Below, piece by piece: positions 1 to 9,321 of a stretch of 12,922 nucleotides of DNA. The stretch is from assembly GCA_009760855.2 (NCBI GenBank), contig WPIO01000189.1:461001-473922 (forward strand). The letters run 5' to 3'. Below the pieces are notes generated by a model, which saw only the letters and a list, made by a program, of their open reading frames with translations, searched no databases and was not told the origin of the DNA. The stretch's first letter is position 1; the number at the start of each line of letters is the position of its first letter. The position numbers and the translations under genes are program-made. Source of the stretch: Cristatella mucedo. Taxonomy: Eukaryota; Bryozoa; Phylactolaemata; Cristatellidae.

Positions 1-300
1 GACCGAGCAGGTATGTCTGAAAAGTGGGAGATTCACAAACGCAGATGCATGTCGGCAGATAACGAGGCTGGTTACCGAACATGCATTTCTGAAGATCACC
101 AGATTGGTGACCGAACAGGCATGTCTGAAGATCACGAGGTTCGCAAAAGAGGACGCATGTCCGCAGATCACGTGGCAGGTGACCGAATGGGCATCTCGGC
201 AGATCACGAGGCTGGTGACAAATCACACATGTAAGCAGATCACCAAATTGGTCGCCGAAAGGGCATGTCTGCAGAATACTAGATTGGCTAATTAAGACGC
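1..300. repeat. Partial higher-order segment at left edge (8 monomers)
   Basis: This is the truncated 3' part of a higher-order unit: a 12-bp monomer tail followed by eight whole monomers starting at 13. It ends in the closing D monomer at 265-300, here with a GCTAATTAAG variant where most copies have GCTAAGTAAG. The stretch 211-300, with CACACATGTAAGCAGATC and GGTCGCCGAAAGGGC, closely matches 7993-8076, so the left edge belongs to the same subfamily as the 7.4-8.1 kb unit. One A monomer carries the CACGTG variant at 169-174. Confidence 0.85.
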
Positions 301-840
301 ATGTCCACTGATCACGAAGCCTCTGAACGTTCGGACATGTCTTTAGATCACGAGGCTGGTGACAAAACAGGCATTTAAGTAGATCACCAGATTGGTGACC
401 GAGCAGGCATGTCTGAAGAGTCCGAGGTTCACAAACGCAGATGCATGTCGGCAGATCACGAGGCTGGCAACCGATCATGCATTTCTGTAGATCACCAGAT
501 TGGTGACCGAACAGGCTTGTCTGAAGATCACAAGGTTGGCAAACGAGGACGGATGTGGGCAGATCACGAGGGAGGTGAGCGAATGGTCATGTCATCAGAT
601 CATGAGGCTGTCGACCAAATAGAAATGTCAGCAGATCACCCGATTTGTGACCGAACAGGAATGTCTGAAGATCAAGAGGTTGGCAAACAAAGACCCATGT
701 CGGCTGATCACGAAGCCCCTGAAGGTCCGGGTACGTCGTCAGATCGCGAGTCTGGTGACAAGTCACGCATGTCAGCAGATCACCAAATTGGTGACCGAAC
801 AGGCATGTCTGCAGAATACTAGATTGGCTAAGTAAGACGC
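301..840. repeat. 15-monomer (540-bp) higher-order unit
   Basis: Exactly 15 x 36 bp, bounded by closing D monomers at 265 and 805. Cycle structure is 4+3+4+4 monomers. The part from 409 to 840 closely matches 8890-9321 (offset 8481), including the unusual ATGTGGGCAGATC monomer at 553 and 9034. A forward frame is open from 409 to 822 and ends at the TAG of the closing monomer. I do not call it a gene, because the same open stretch recurs wherever this unit recurs and consists only of 12-residue repeats. Confidence 0.85.
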
Positions 841-2207
841 ATGTCGGCTGATCACGAAGCCTGTGAACATCCGGACATGTCATCAGATCACGGGGCTGGT
901 GACCAAACAGGCATTTAGGCAGATTACCAAATTGGCGAACGAATAAGCATGTCAGCAGATCACCAGATTGGTGACCGAGCAGGCCTGTCTGAAGAGTTCG
1001 AAGTTCACAAACGCAGATGCATGGCGGCAGACCACGAGGCTGGTGACCGAACATGCATTTCTGAAGATCAAGAGCTAGGTGACCGAACAGGCATGTCTGA
1101 AGATCGCGAGGCCTGCAAACGAGGACGCATGTCGGCAGATCACGTGGCAGGGGACCGAATGGGCATCTCGGCAGATCACGAGGCTGGTGACCAAACAGGC
1201 ATTTGAGTAGATCACTAAATTGGTAACAAAGCAGGCACGTCTGAAGAGTCCGAGGTTCACAAACTCAGATGCATGTCGGCAGATCACGAGGCTGGTGACA
1301 AAACATGCATTTCTTAAGATCACCAGATTGGTGACCGAACAGGCATGTCAGCAGATCACCCGATTGGTGACAGAAAAGGAATGTCTGAAGATCAGGTGGT
1401 TGGCAAAGAAAGACCCATGTCGGCTGATCACGAAGCCCCTGAACGTCCGGGGATGTCATCAGATCGCGAGTCTGGTGACAAAATACGCATGTCAGCAGAT
1501 CACCAGTTGGTGACGGAGCAGGCATGTCTGAAGAGTCCGAGGTTCACAAACGCAGATGCATGTCGACAGATCACGAGGCTGGTGACCGAACATGCATTTC
1601 TGTAGATCACGAGCTTGGTTACCGAACAGGCATGTTTGAAGATAACGAGGTTTGGAAACGAGGACGCATGTCGGCAGATCACGTGGGAGGTGGCCGAATG
1701 GGCATCTCCGCGGATCACGAGGCTGGTGATCAAACAGGCATTTAAGTAGATCACCTGATTAGTGACCGAGCAGGCATGTCTGAAGAGTCCGAGGTTCACA
1801 AACGCAGATGCATGTCGGCAGATCACGAGGCTGGTGACCAAACATGAATTTATGTAGATCAACAGATTAGTGACCAAACAGGCATGTCTGAAGATCACAA
1901 GGTTGGCAAACGAGGACGAGTGTCGGCAGATCACGAGGTAGGTGACCAAATAGTCATGTTATCAGATCATGAGGCTGTCGACCAAAGAGGCATGTCAGCA
2001 GATCATCAGATTGGTGACAGAACCTGAATTTCTGAAGATCAGGAGGTTGGCAAGCAAATTCCCATGTCGGCTGATCACGAAACCCCCGAACTTGCGGGCA
2101 TGTCGTCAGATCGCGAGTCTAGTGACAAAACACGCATGTCACTAAATCACCAGGTTGGTGACCGAACAGGCATGCCTGCAGAATACTAGATTGGCTAAGT
2201 AAAACGC
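841..2207. repeat. 38-monomer segment without an internal closing monomer
   Basis: 1367 bp, which is 38 x 36 minus one base. The missing base lies near 1507, where CACCAGATTGG reads CACCAGTTGG. Where a closing monomer would be expected at 1524 (after the RESGDK-type B monomer at 1453 and the C monomer at 1489), an ordinary D monomer with GAAGAGTCCGAGG is found instead. This is most simply two shorter units fused with loss of the boundary. CACGTG-bearing A monomers lie at 1141-1146 and 1680-1685. Forward stops include TAA at 1313-1320 and near 1742, and TGA near 1846 and 2025. Confidence 0.8.
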
Positions 2208-3036
2208 ATGCCGGCTGATCACGAAGCCTGTGAACGTCCGGACATGTAATCAGATCACGAGGTTGGTGACCAAACAGGTTTTTCGGCAGATCACTAGATT
2301 GGTGACCGAAATGGCATGTCTGATGATCACAAGGTTTGCAAACGAGGTCGCATGTCGGCAGATCACGAGGTAGGTGACCGCATGGACATGTAATCAGATC
2401 ACGAGGCTGTCGACGAAAACAGGCATGTCAGATGATAACCCAATTGGTGACAGATATGGCATATGTGAAGATTACGAGGTTAGCAAACCAAGTCTCCTGT
2501 TGGTAGATCTCGAAGCCTGTCAACGTTGGGCCATGTCATCACATCACGAGGCTGTTGACGAAACAGGCGTTTTGCCGGAACACCAGATTAATGAGGGAAC
2601 AGGTGCTTCTGAAGATCACGAGGTTTCCAAACGAAGAAGTATGTTGGCACATCACGAAGCCCCTGAACGTCAGGGCATGTCATCAGATCACGAGGGTAGT
2701 GACTAAATAGGCGTTTCAGCAGATCATCAGATCGGTGACCGAGCATGCATGTTTGAAGAGTCCGAGGATCATAAACGCAGATGCATGTTGGCGGATCACG
2801 AGGCTGGTGATCGAACCGGCATTTCAGCAGATCACCAGATTGGTGACTGAACAGACGTGTCTGAAGATCACGATGTTGGGAAAACGAGGACGCATGTCGT
2901 CAGAACACGAGGTAGGTGACCGAATGGTCATGTCATCAGATCACGAGGCTGTAGACAAAACACGCATGTCAGCAGATCACCATATTGGTGATGGAACAGG
3001 CATGTCTGCAGATTACTAGGTTGGCTAAGAAGAAGC
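2208..3036. repeat. 23-monomer segment, diverged
   Basis: 829 bp, or 23 x 36 plus one: single-base insertions near 2415 (GACGAAAACAGG) and 2885 (TTGGGAAAAC) and a deletion near 3026. It opens the diverged island of the array. Unusual monomers include the ATATGTGAAGATTACGAGG form at 2461, GTTAGCAAACCAAGTC, TAGATCTCGAAGCC and the ACCAGATTAATGAG form near 2582. The block 2316-2706 has a partner at 3972-4362, 46 monomers away. Confidence 0.82.
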
Positions 3037-3755
3037 ATGTTGGCTGATCACAAAGCCTGTGAACGAGATGCCACGTCATCAGATCACGTGGCTGGTTACC
3101 GAACCGGCATTTCAGCAGATCGCCGGATTGGTGACCGAACAGGCATGTCTGAAGATGACGAGGTTTGAAAACGAAGACGCATGTCGGCAGATCACAACGC
3201 ATGTTAACGTCCTGGCATACCATTAGATCACGAGGCTGGTGACCAATCAGACATATCAGCAGATCACCAGATTGGTGACCAAACTGGCATATCCGAAGAT
3301 CACGAGGGTTGGCAATTGAAGACGCATGTCGGCAACTCACGAAGCCTTTAAACGTCAAGGCATGTCATCACATCACGAGGCTGGTACGTAACCGGTTTAT
3401 CACCAGAAATCCTGAATAATGAGCGAAGGGTCACACCTGAAGATCACGAGGTTGAAAACGAAGAAGCATGTCGGAACATGACGAAGTCCTTGACCGACCG
3501 GGCATGTCATCAGACCACGAGGCTAGTGACCAAACAGGCTTTTCAGCTGATCACCAGATGCGTGACCGAACTGGTATGTCTCAAGATCTAAAGGTCGGCA
3601 AACAAAAACGCATGTCGGCTGATCACGAAGCCCCTGAACGTCTAGGCATGTCATCAGATCGCAAGTCTGGTAACAAAACACGCATGTAAGATGATCACCA
3701 GATTGGTGACCGAACAAGCATGTCTGCAGATAACGAGATTGGCTAAGTAAGACGC
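3037..3755. repeat. 20-monomer segment, most diverged in window
   Basis: 719 bp, or 20 x 36 minus one, after an insertion near 3307 (GAGGGTTGGC) and a net loss of two bases within 3380-3467. It contains the least recognisable repeats of the window. Its terminal D monomer at 3720-3755 reads GCAGATAACGAGATTGGC and then TAAGTAAG. It has only the second set of substitutions seen in other closing monomers and lacks the TAG, so it may be an intermediate stage of the closing monomer. A CACGTG site lies at 3085-3090. Confidence 0.8.
3380..3467. repeat. Degenerate monomers within the array
   Basis: Three monomer lengths from 3362 to 3468 total 106 bp instead of 108, and the register changes from 14 to 12. 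The text GGTACGTAACCGG, then TTATCACCAGAAATCC and AATAATGAGCGAAGGG barely resembles the consensus. It does align with the AATGAG-type monomers near 2586 and 4240, so this is a decayed copy of that variant and not foreign DNA. Confidence 0.7.
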
Positions 3756-4584
3756 ATGTCGGCAGATCACGAAGCCTGTAAACGTCCGGGCATGTCATCA
3801 GATCACGAGGCTGGTGACGAAACAGGCATTTCAGAAGATCACCAGAGTGGTGACCGAACTGGAATGTCTGAAGAGTCCGAGGTTCACAAACGCAGGCGCA
3901 AGTCAAGAGATCACAAGCCAGGTGACCGAACATGCATTTCAGCAGATCACCAGATTGGTGACCGAACAGGCATGTCTGAAGATCACAAGGTTGGCAAACG
4001 AGGACGCATGTCGGCAGATTACGAGGTAGGTGACCGCATGGACATGTCATCAGATCACGAAGCTGTCGACGAAACAGGCATGTCAGCAGATCACCCGATT
4101 AGTGACCGACATGGCATATGCGAAGATTACGAGGTTAGCACACCAAGTCGCATGTCGGTAGATCTCGAAGCCTGTAAACGTCGGGCCATGTCATCACATC
4201 ACGAGGCTGTTGACGAAACAGGCGTTTCGCCAGAACACCAGATTAATGAGTGAACAGGTGCTTCTAAAGATCACGAGGTTGGCAAACGAAGAAGTATGTC
4301 GGCACTTCACGAAGCCCCCTAACGTCCAGGCATGTCATCTGATCACGAGGCTTATAACCAAAATAGGCTTTTCAGCAGATCACCAGAGGCGTGACCAAGC
4401 CTGAATGTCTGAAGATCAGGAGGTTGGCGAATGAATACGAATGTCGGCTGATCACGAAGCCCCTGAACGTTTGGGCATGTCATCAGATCACAAATCTGGT
4501 GACAAAAAACGCATGTCAGCAGATCACCAGATTGGTAAGCGAAAAGGCGTGTCTGCAGAATACTAGATTGGCTAAGTAAGACGC
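3756..4584. repeat. 23-monomer segment, diverged
   Basis: 829 bp, or 23 x 36 plus one, the extra base lying near 4360 (CCAAAATAGG). It shares the rare monomers of the 2208 segment in the same order: GATTACGAGGTTAGCA, TAGATCTCGAAGCC, CATCACGAGGCTGTTGACG and ACCAGATTAATGAG. The match runs at an offset of 1656 bp from about 2316/3972, shortening to 1655 after the single-base insertion at 2415. Before that point the matching offset is 1548 bp (43 monomers), so three monomers differ between the two units. Confidence 0.82.
3954..3968. other. Example of the short dyad carried by each monomer
   Basis: In C-class monomers TCACCAGATTGGTGA forms a perfect 5-bp inverted repeat around a 5-base spacer. 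In A and B monomers TCACGAGGCTGGTGA keeps a 4-bp stem, and copies such as 5752-5770 and 9367-9385 (GATCACGAGGCTGGTGATC) extend it to 6 bp. It recurs about every 36 bp except in most D monomers. Whether it acts in DNA or RNA cannot be told from sequence. Confidence 0.6.
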
Positions 4585-5560
4585 ATGTCCGCTGATCACA
4601 AAGCCTGTGAACGTCCGGACATGTCATCAGATCACGAGGCTAGTCACAAAACAGGCATTTCAGCAGATCACCAGATTGGTGACCGAATAGGCATGTCAGA
4701 AGATCACCAGATTGGTGACCGAAACGGCATGTCTGAAGATCACGAGGTTTGCAAACAGAGAACACATGTCGGCAGCAGAACACGTGGCAGGTGACCGAAT
4801 GGGCATCTCGGCAGATCACGAGGCTAGTGACCAAACAGGCATTTGAGTAGATCACCAGATAGGTGACCATGCAGGCATGTCTGAAGAGTCCGAGGTTCAC
4901 AAACGCAGATGGATGTCGGCAGATCACGAGGCTGGTGACCGCACATGCATTTCTGTAGATCACAAGCTCTGTGACCGAAAAGGCATGTCTGAAGATCACG
5001 AGGTTTGCAAAGGAGGATGCATGTCGGCAGATCACGTGGCAGGTGACCGAATGGGCATCTCGGCAGATCACAAGGCTTGTTACTGAACAAGCATTTAAGT
5101 AGATCACCAGATTGGTGACCGAACAGGCATGTCTGAAGCGTCCGAGGTTCACAAACGCAGATGCATGTCGGCAGATCACGACGCTAGTGACAGAACATGC
5201 ATTTCTGTAGATCACCAGTTTGGTGACCGAGCAGGCATGTGTGAAGATCACAAGGTTGGCAAACGAGGACGCATGTCGGCAGATCACGAGGGAGGTGACC
5301 GAATGGTCATGTCATCAGATCATAAGGCTGTCGTCCAAATAGGCACGTCAGCAGCTCACCCGATTGGTGACAGAACCAGAATGTCTGAAGATCAGGAGCC
5401 TGGCAAACAGAGACCCATGTCGGCTGATCACGAAGCCCCAGAAGGTCCGGGCATGTCGTCAGATCGCGAGTCTGCTGACAAATCACGCATGTCAGCAGAT
5501 CACCAGATTGGTGACCGAACAGGCATGTCTGCAGAATACTAGATTGGCTAAGTAAGACGC
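4585..5560. repeat. 27-monomer segment
   Basis: 976 bp, or 27 x 36 plus four. One extra base lies in CAAACAGAGAACAC near 4755. Three more lie in the following monomer (4766-4804, 39 bp), where GGCAGCAGAACACGTGG replaces GGCAGATCACGTGG, apparently by duplication of CAG. This shifts the array register from 13 to 17. CACGTG sites lie at 4781-4786 and 5033-5038. Forward frames are open over 4877-5086 and 5129-5542, both made only of repeat units. Confidence 0.82.
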
Positions 5561-6243
5561 ATGTCGGCTGATCACGAAGCCTGTGAACGCCTGGACATGT
5601 CATCAGGTCACGAGGCTGGTGACCAAACAGGCATTCAGCAGATCACCAGATTGGTGATCGAATGGGCATGTCAGCAGATCACCAGATTGGTGACCGAGAA
5701 GGCATGTCTGAAGAGTTCGAGGTATACAAACGCAGATGCATGTCGGCAGATCACGAGGCTGGTGATCAAACAGGCATTTAAGTATATCACCCGATTGGTG
5801 AACGAGCAGGCATGTTTGAAGAGTCCGAGGTTCACAAACGCAGATGCATGTCAACAGATCACGAGGCTGGTGACCGAACATGCATTTCTGTAGATCACCA
5901 GATTGGTGACCGAACAGGCATGACTTAAGATCACAAGGCTTGTAAACGAGGACGCATGTCGGCAGATCACGAGGGAGGTGACCGTATGGTCATGTCATCA
6001 GATCATGAGCCTGTCGACCAAGCAGGCATGTCAGCAGATCACCCGATACGTGACAGAACAGGAATGTCTGAAGATCAAGAGGTTGGCAAACAAAGACCCA
6101 TGTCGGCTGTTCACGAAGCCCCTGAACGTGCGGGTACGTCGTCAGATCGCGAGTCTGGTGACAAAACACGCATGTCAGCAGATCACCAGATTGGTGACCG
6201 AACAGGCATGTCTGCAGAATACTAGATTGGCTAAGTAAGACGC
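5561..6243. repeat. 19-monomer segment
   Basis: 683 bp, or 19 x 36 minus one; the lost base is in GGCATTCAGCAG at about 5635 (usually GGCATTTCAGCAG). From about 5746 rightward it matches 9364 onward at an offset of 3618 bp, including the distinctive AAGTATATCACCCGATTGG at 5781 and 9399 and the CATGACTTAAGATCAC at 5919 and 9537. Left of 5746 the two loci differ, so this is a block boundary. Confidence 0.83.
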
Positions 6244-7069
6244 ATGTCGGCTGATCACGAAGCCTGTGAACGTCCGGAATTGTCATCAGATCACGAAGCC
6301 GGTGACCAAATAGGCATTTCAGCAGATCGCCAGATTGGTGACAGAACAGGAATGTCTGAAGATCACCAGATTGGTGACCGAGAAGGCATGTCTGAAGAGT
6401 TCGAGGTATAGAATTGCAGATGCATGTCGGCAGATCACGAGGCTGGTGACCAAACATGCATTTCTGAAGATCACGAGCTTGGTGACCGAAAAGGCATGTC
6501 TGAAGATCGCGAGGTTTGCAAACTAACACGCATGTCGGCAGATGACGTGGCAGGTGAACTAATGGGTCTCGGCAGATCACGAGGCTTGTGACCAAACAGG
6601 CATTTGAGTAGATCGCCAGATTGCTGACCGATCAGGCATGTCTAAAGCGTCTGAGGTTAACAAACGCGGATGCATGTCGGCATATCACGAGGCTGGTGAC
6701 CGAAAGAGTATTTCTGTAGATCACCAGATTGGTGACCGAACAGGCATATCTGAAGATCACAAGGTTAGTAAACGAGGATGGATGTCGGCAGATGACGAGG
6801 AAGGTGACCGGACGGTCACGTCACCACATCATGAGTTTGTCGACCAAGCAGGCATGTCTGCAGATCACCCGATTGGTGACAGAACAGGAATGTCTAAAGA
6901 TCAGGAGGTTGGCTAACAACGACCCGTGTCGGCTGATCAAGAAGCCCCTGAACGTCCAAGCATGTCGTCAGATCGCGAGTCTGGTGACAAAACACGCATG
7001 TCAGCAGATCACCAGATTGGTGACCCAACAGGCATGTCTGCAGAATACTAGATTGGCTAAGTAAGATGC
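6244..7069. repeat. 23-monomer (826-bp) unit, copy 1
   Basis: 826 bp, or 23 x 36 minus two. The two missing bases are at 6564-6572, where GGGTCTCGG stands for the usual GGGCATCTCGG. The unit at 9862-10687 has the same length and the same two-base loss, and by eye about 20 to 25 differences over the whole unit. Shared rare features include AAGCCGGTGACCAAATAGG, the ATGACGTGGCAGG monomer, TCTAAAGCGTCTGAGG and CCACATCATGAGTTTG. The two units are copies of one ancestor that already carried the deletion. Confidence 0.88.
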
Positions 7070-7356
7070 ATGTCGGCTGATCACGAAGCCTGTGAACGTC
7101 CGGTCGTGTCATCAGATCACGAGGTTGGTGACAAACAGGCATTACAGCCGATCATCACATTGGTGACAGAACAGGAATGTCTGAAGATCAGGAGGTTGGA
7201 AAACAAAGACGCATGTCGGCTGATCGCGAAGCCCCTGAACGTCCGGGTATGTTGTCAGATCGCGAGTCTGGTGACAAATCACACATGTAAGCAGATCACC
7301 AAATTGGTGACAGAACAGGCATGTCTGCAGAATACTAGATTGGCTAAGTAAGACGC
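7070..7356. repeat. 8-monomer segment, extra relative to the duplicate block
   Basis: 287 bp, or 8 x 36 minus one (GACAAACAGG near 7135). The other copy of the surrounding block goes directly from its 23-monomer unit (ending 10687) to its 20-monomer unit (starting 10688), so these eight monomers are an insertion here or a deletion there. The right half, with GGTGACAAATCACACATG and AAGCAGATCACCAAATTGG, resembles the end of the next unit (7981-8076) more than the end of the previous one. This is the pattern expected of unequal exchange. Confidence 0.8.
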
Positions 7357-8076
7357 ATGTCGGCTGATCACGAAGCCTGTGAACGTCCGGGCATGTCTTC
7401 AGATCACGAGGCCAGTGACAAAACAGACATTTCCGCTGATTACCAGATTAGTGACCGAATGGGCATGTCAGCAGATCACCAGATTGCTGACCGAGCAGGT
7501 ATGTGTGAAGAGTCCGAGATTCACAAACGCAGATGGATGTCGGCAGATCACGTGGCAGGTGACCAAATGGGCATCTCGGCAGATCACGAGGCTGGCGACC
7601 AAACAGGCATTTGAGTAGATCACCAGGTTGGTGAACGAGCAGGCATGTCTGAAGAGTCCGAGGTTCACAAACGCAGATGCATGTCGGCAGATCACGAGGC
7701 TGGTGACCGAACATGCATTTCTGTAGATCACCCGATCGGTGACAGAACCGGAATTTCTGAAGATCATGAGGTTGGCAAACGAGGATGCATGTCGGCAGAT
7801 CACGAGGAAGGTGACCGAACGGTCATCTCATCAGATCTTGAGTCTTTCGACCAAACAGGCATGTCAGCAGATCACCCGATTGGTGACAGAACAAGAATGT
7901 CTGAAGATCAGGAGGTTGGCAAACAAAGACCCATGTCGGCTGATCGCGAAGCCCCTGAACGTCCGGGTATGTCGTCAGATCGCGAGTCTGGTGACAAATC
8001 ACACATGTAAGCAGATCACCAAATTGGTCGCCGAAAGGGCATGTCTGCAGAATACTAGATTGGCTAAGTAAGACGC
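7357..8076. repeat. 20-monomer (720-bp) unit, copy 1
   Basis: Exactly 20 x 36 bp. It is related to 10688-11407 (offset 3331), and its first 579 bases correspond to 12344-12922 (offset 4987). Shared markers are TTCCGCTGATTACCAGATTAG, GATTGCTGACCGAGCAGG, and the GAGATTCACAAACGCAGATGG D monomer. Its TCATCTCATCAGATCTTGAG monomer (about 7823) is shared with about 12092 and 12811 but not with the 10688 unit, which has TCATGTCATCAGATCATGAG. The copies are therefore mosaic. CACGTG lies at 7549-7554. Confidence 0.87.
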
Positions 8077-8637
8077 ATGTCGGCTGATCACGAAGCCTGT
8101 GATCGTCGGGACATGTCATCAGATCACGAGGCTGGTGACAGAACAGGTATTTCAGCAGATCACCAGATTGGTGACAGAACAGGAATGTCTGAAGATCAGG
8201 AGGTTGGCAAACAGAGACCCATGTCGGCTGATCGCGAAGCCCCTGAACGTCCGGGGATGTCATCAGATCACGAGTCTGGTGACAAAACACGCATGTCAGA
8301 AGATCACCAGATTGGTGACCGAGCAGTCATGTCTGAAGAGTCCGGGGTTCACAAACTCAGATGCATGTCGGCAAATAACGAGGACATGTCATCAGATCAC
8401 GAGGCTGGTGACAAAACAGGCATTTCAGCAGATCACCAGATTGGTGACAGAACAGGAATGTCTGAAGATCAGTAGGTTGGCAAAAAGAGACCCATGTCGG
8501 CTGATCGCGAAGCCCCTGAATGTCGGGATACGGCGTCAGATCGCGAGTGTGGTGACAAATCACGCATGTCAGCAGATCACGAAATTGGTGATCGAACAGG
8601 CATGTCTGCAGAATAATAGATTGGCTAAGTAACACGC
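8077..8637. repeat. Higher-order unit with out-of-register junction
   Basis: 561 bp, not a multiple of 36. Up to about 8384 it matches 11408-11716. At 8365-8385 a monomer is cut to 21 bp (CGGCAAATAACGAGGA), and the array resumes at 8386 with ATGTCATCAGATCACGAGGC. What follows repeats 8113 onward at a distance of 273 bp (7 x 36 + 21). The closing monomer at 8602 reads GCAGAATAATAG. All monomers to the right keep the shifted register 34. Confidence 0.87.
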
Positions 8638-9321
8638 ATGTCGGCTGATCACGAAGCCTGTGAACGTCTGGACATGTCATCAGATCACGAGGCGGGTGAT
8701 CAAACAGGCATTTCAGCAGATCACCAGATTAGTGACCGAATGGGCATGTCAGCAGATCACCAAATTGGTGACCGAGCAAGCATGTCTGAAGAGTTCGAGG
8801 TTCACAAACGCAGATGGATGTCGGTAGATCACGAGGCTGGTGACCAAACAGGCATTTAAGTAGATCACCAGATTGGTGACCGAGCAGGCATGTCTGAAGA
8901 GTCCGAGGTTTACAAACGCAGATGGATGTCGGTAGATCACGAGGCTGGTGACCAAACATGCATTTCTGTAGATCACCAGATTGGTGACCGAACAGGCATG
9001 TCTGAAGATCACAAGGTTGGCAAACGAAGACGGATGTGGGCAGATCACGAGGGAGGTGACCGAATGGTCATGTCATCAGATCATGAGGCTGTCGACCAAA
9101 CAGGAATGTCAGCAGATCACCCGATTGGTGACAGAACAGGAATGTCTGAAGATCAAAAGGTTGGCAAACAAAGACCCATGTCGGCTGATCACGAAGCCCC
9201 TGAATGTCCGGGTACGTCGTCAGATCGCGAGTCTGGTGACAAATCACGCATGTCAGCAGATCACCAAATTGGTGACCGAACAGGCATGTCTGCAGAATAC
9301 TAGATTGGCTAAGTAAGACGC
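8638..9321. repeat. 19-monomer (684-bp) unit
   Basis: Exactly 19 x 36 bp. Two successive cycles around 8782-8961 are nearly the same: GAAGAGTTCGAGGTTCAC at 8787 and GAAGAGTCCGAGGTTTAC at 8896, each followed by CGCAGATGGATGTCGGTAG. This suggests a local gain of three monomers. The right half, about 9043-9321, is repeated with few changes 540 bp further on. Confidence 0.85.

Noticed and set aside
409-822. 137-codon forward ORF, with the same kind at 5129-5542 and 8890-9303, as a protein gene
   Set aside because: It consists only of the 12-residue repeat and ends at the TAG of the closing monomer. It recurs because the unit is duplicated, and copies of the unit at other places have stops inside (for example ATTTAAG at 9394 and CATGACTTAAG at 9537). 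No promoter, splice or start context was seen.
3380-3467. Foreign insertion or transposon remnant
   Set aside because: The stretch aligns with the AATGAG-type monomers near 2586 and 4240 and keeps nearly three monomer lengths, with no terminal repeats or target duplication.
4640-5287. 215-codon minus-strand ORF, the longest in the window
   Set aside because: It is the reverse-strand reading of the same monomers. Its length reflects the absence of stops in that frame of the typical monomer, and overlapping ORFs exist in other frames of the same stretch.
7070-7356. Mobile element insertion into one copy of the block
   Set aside because: The extra 287 bp are eight ordinary monomers in phase, ending with the standard closing monomer, so unequal exchange explains them.
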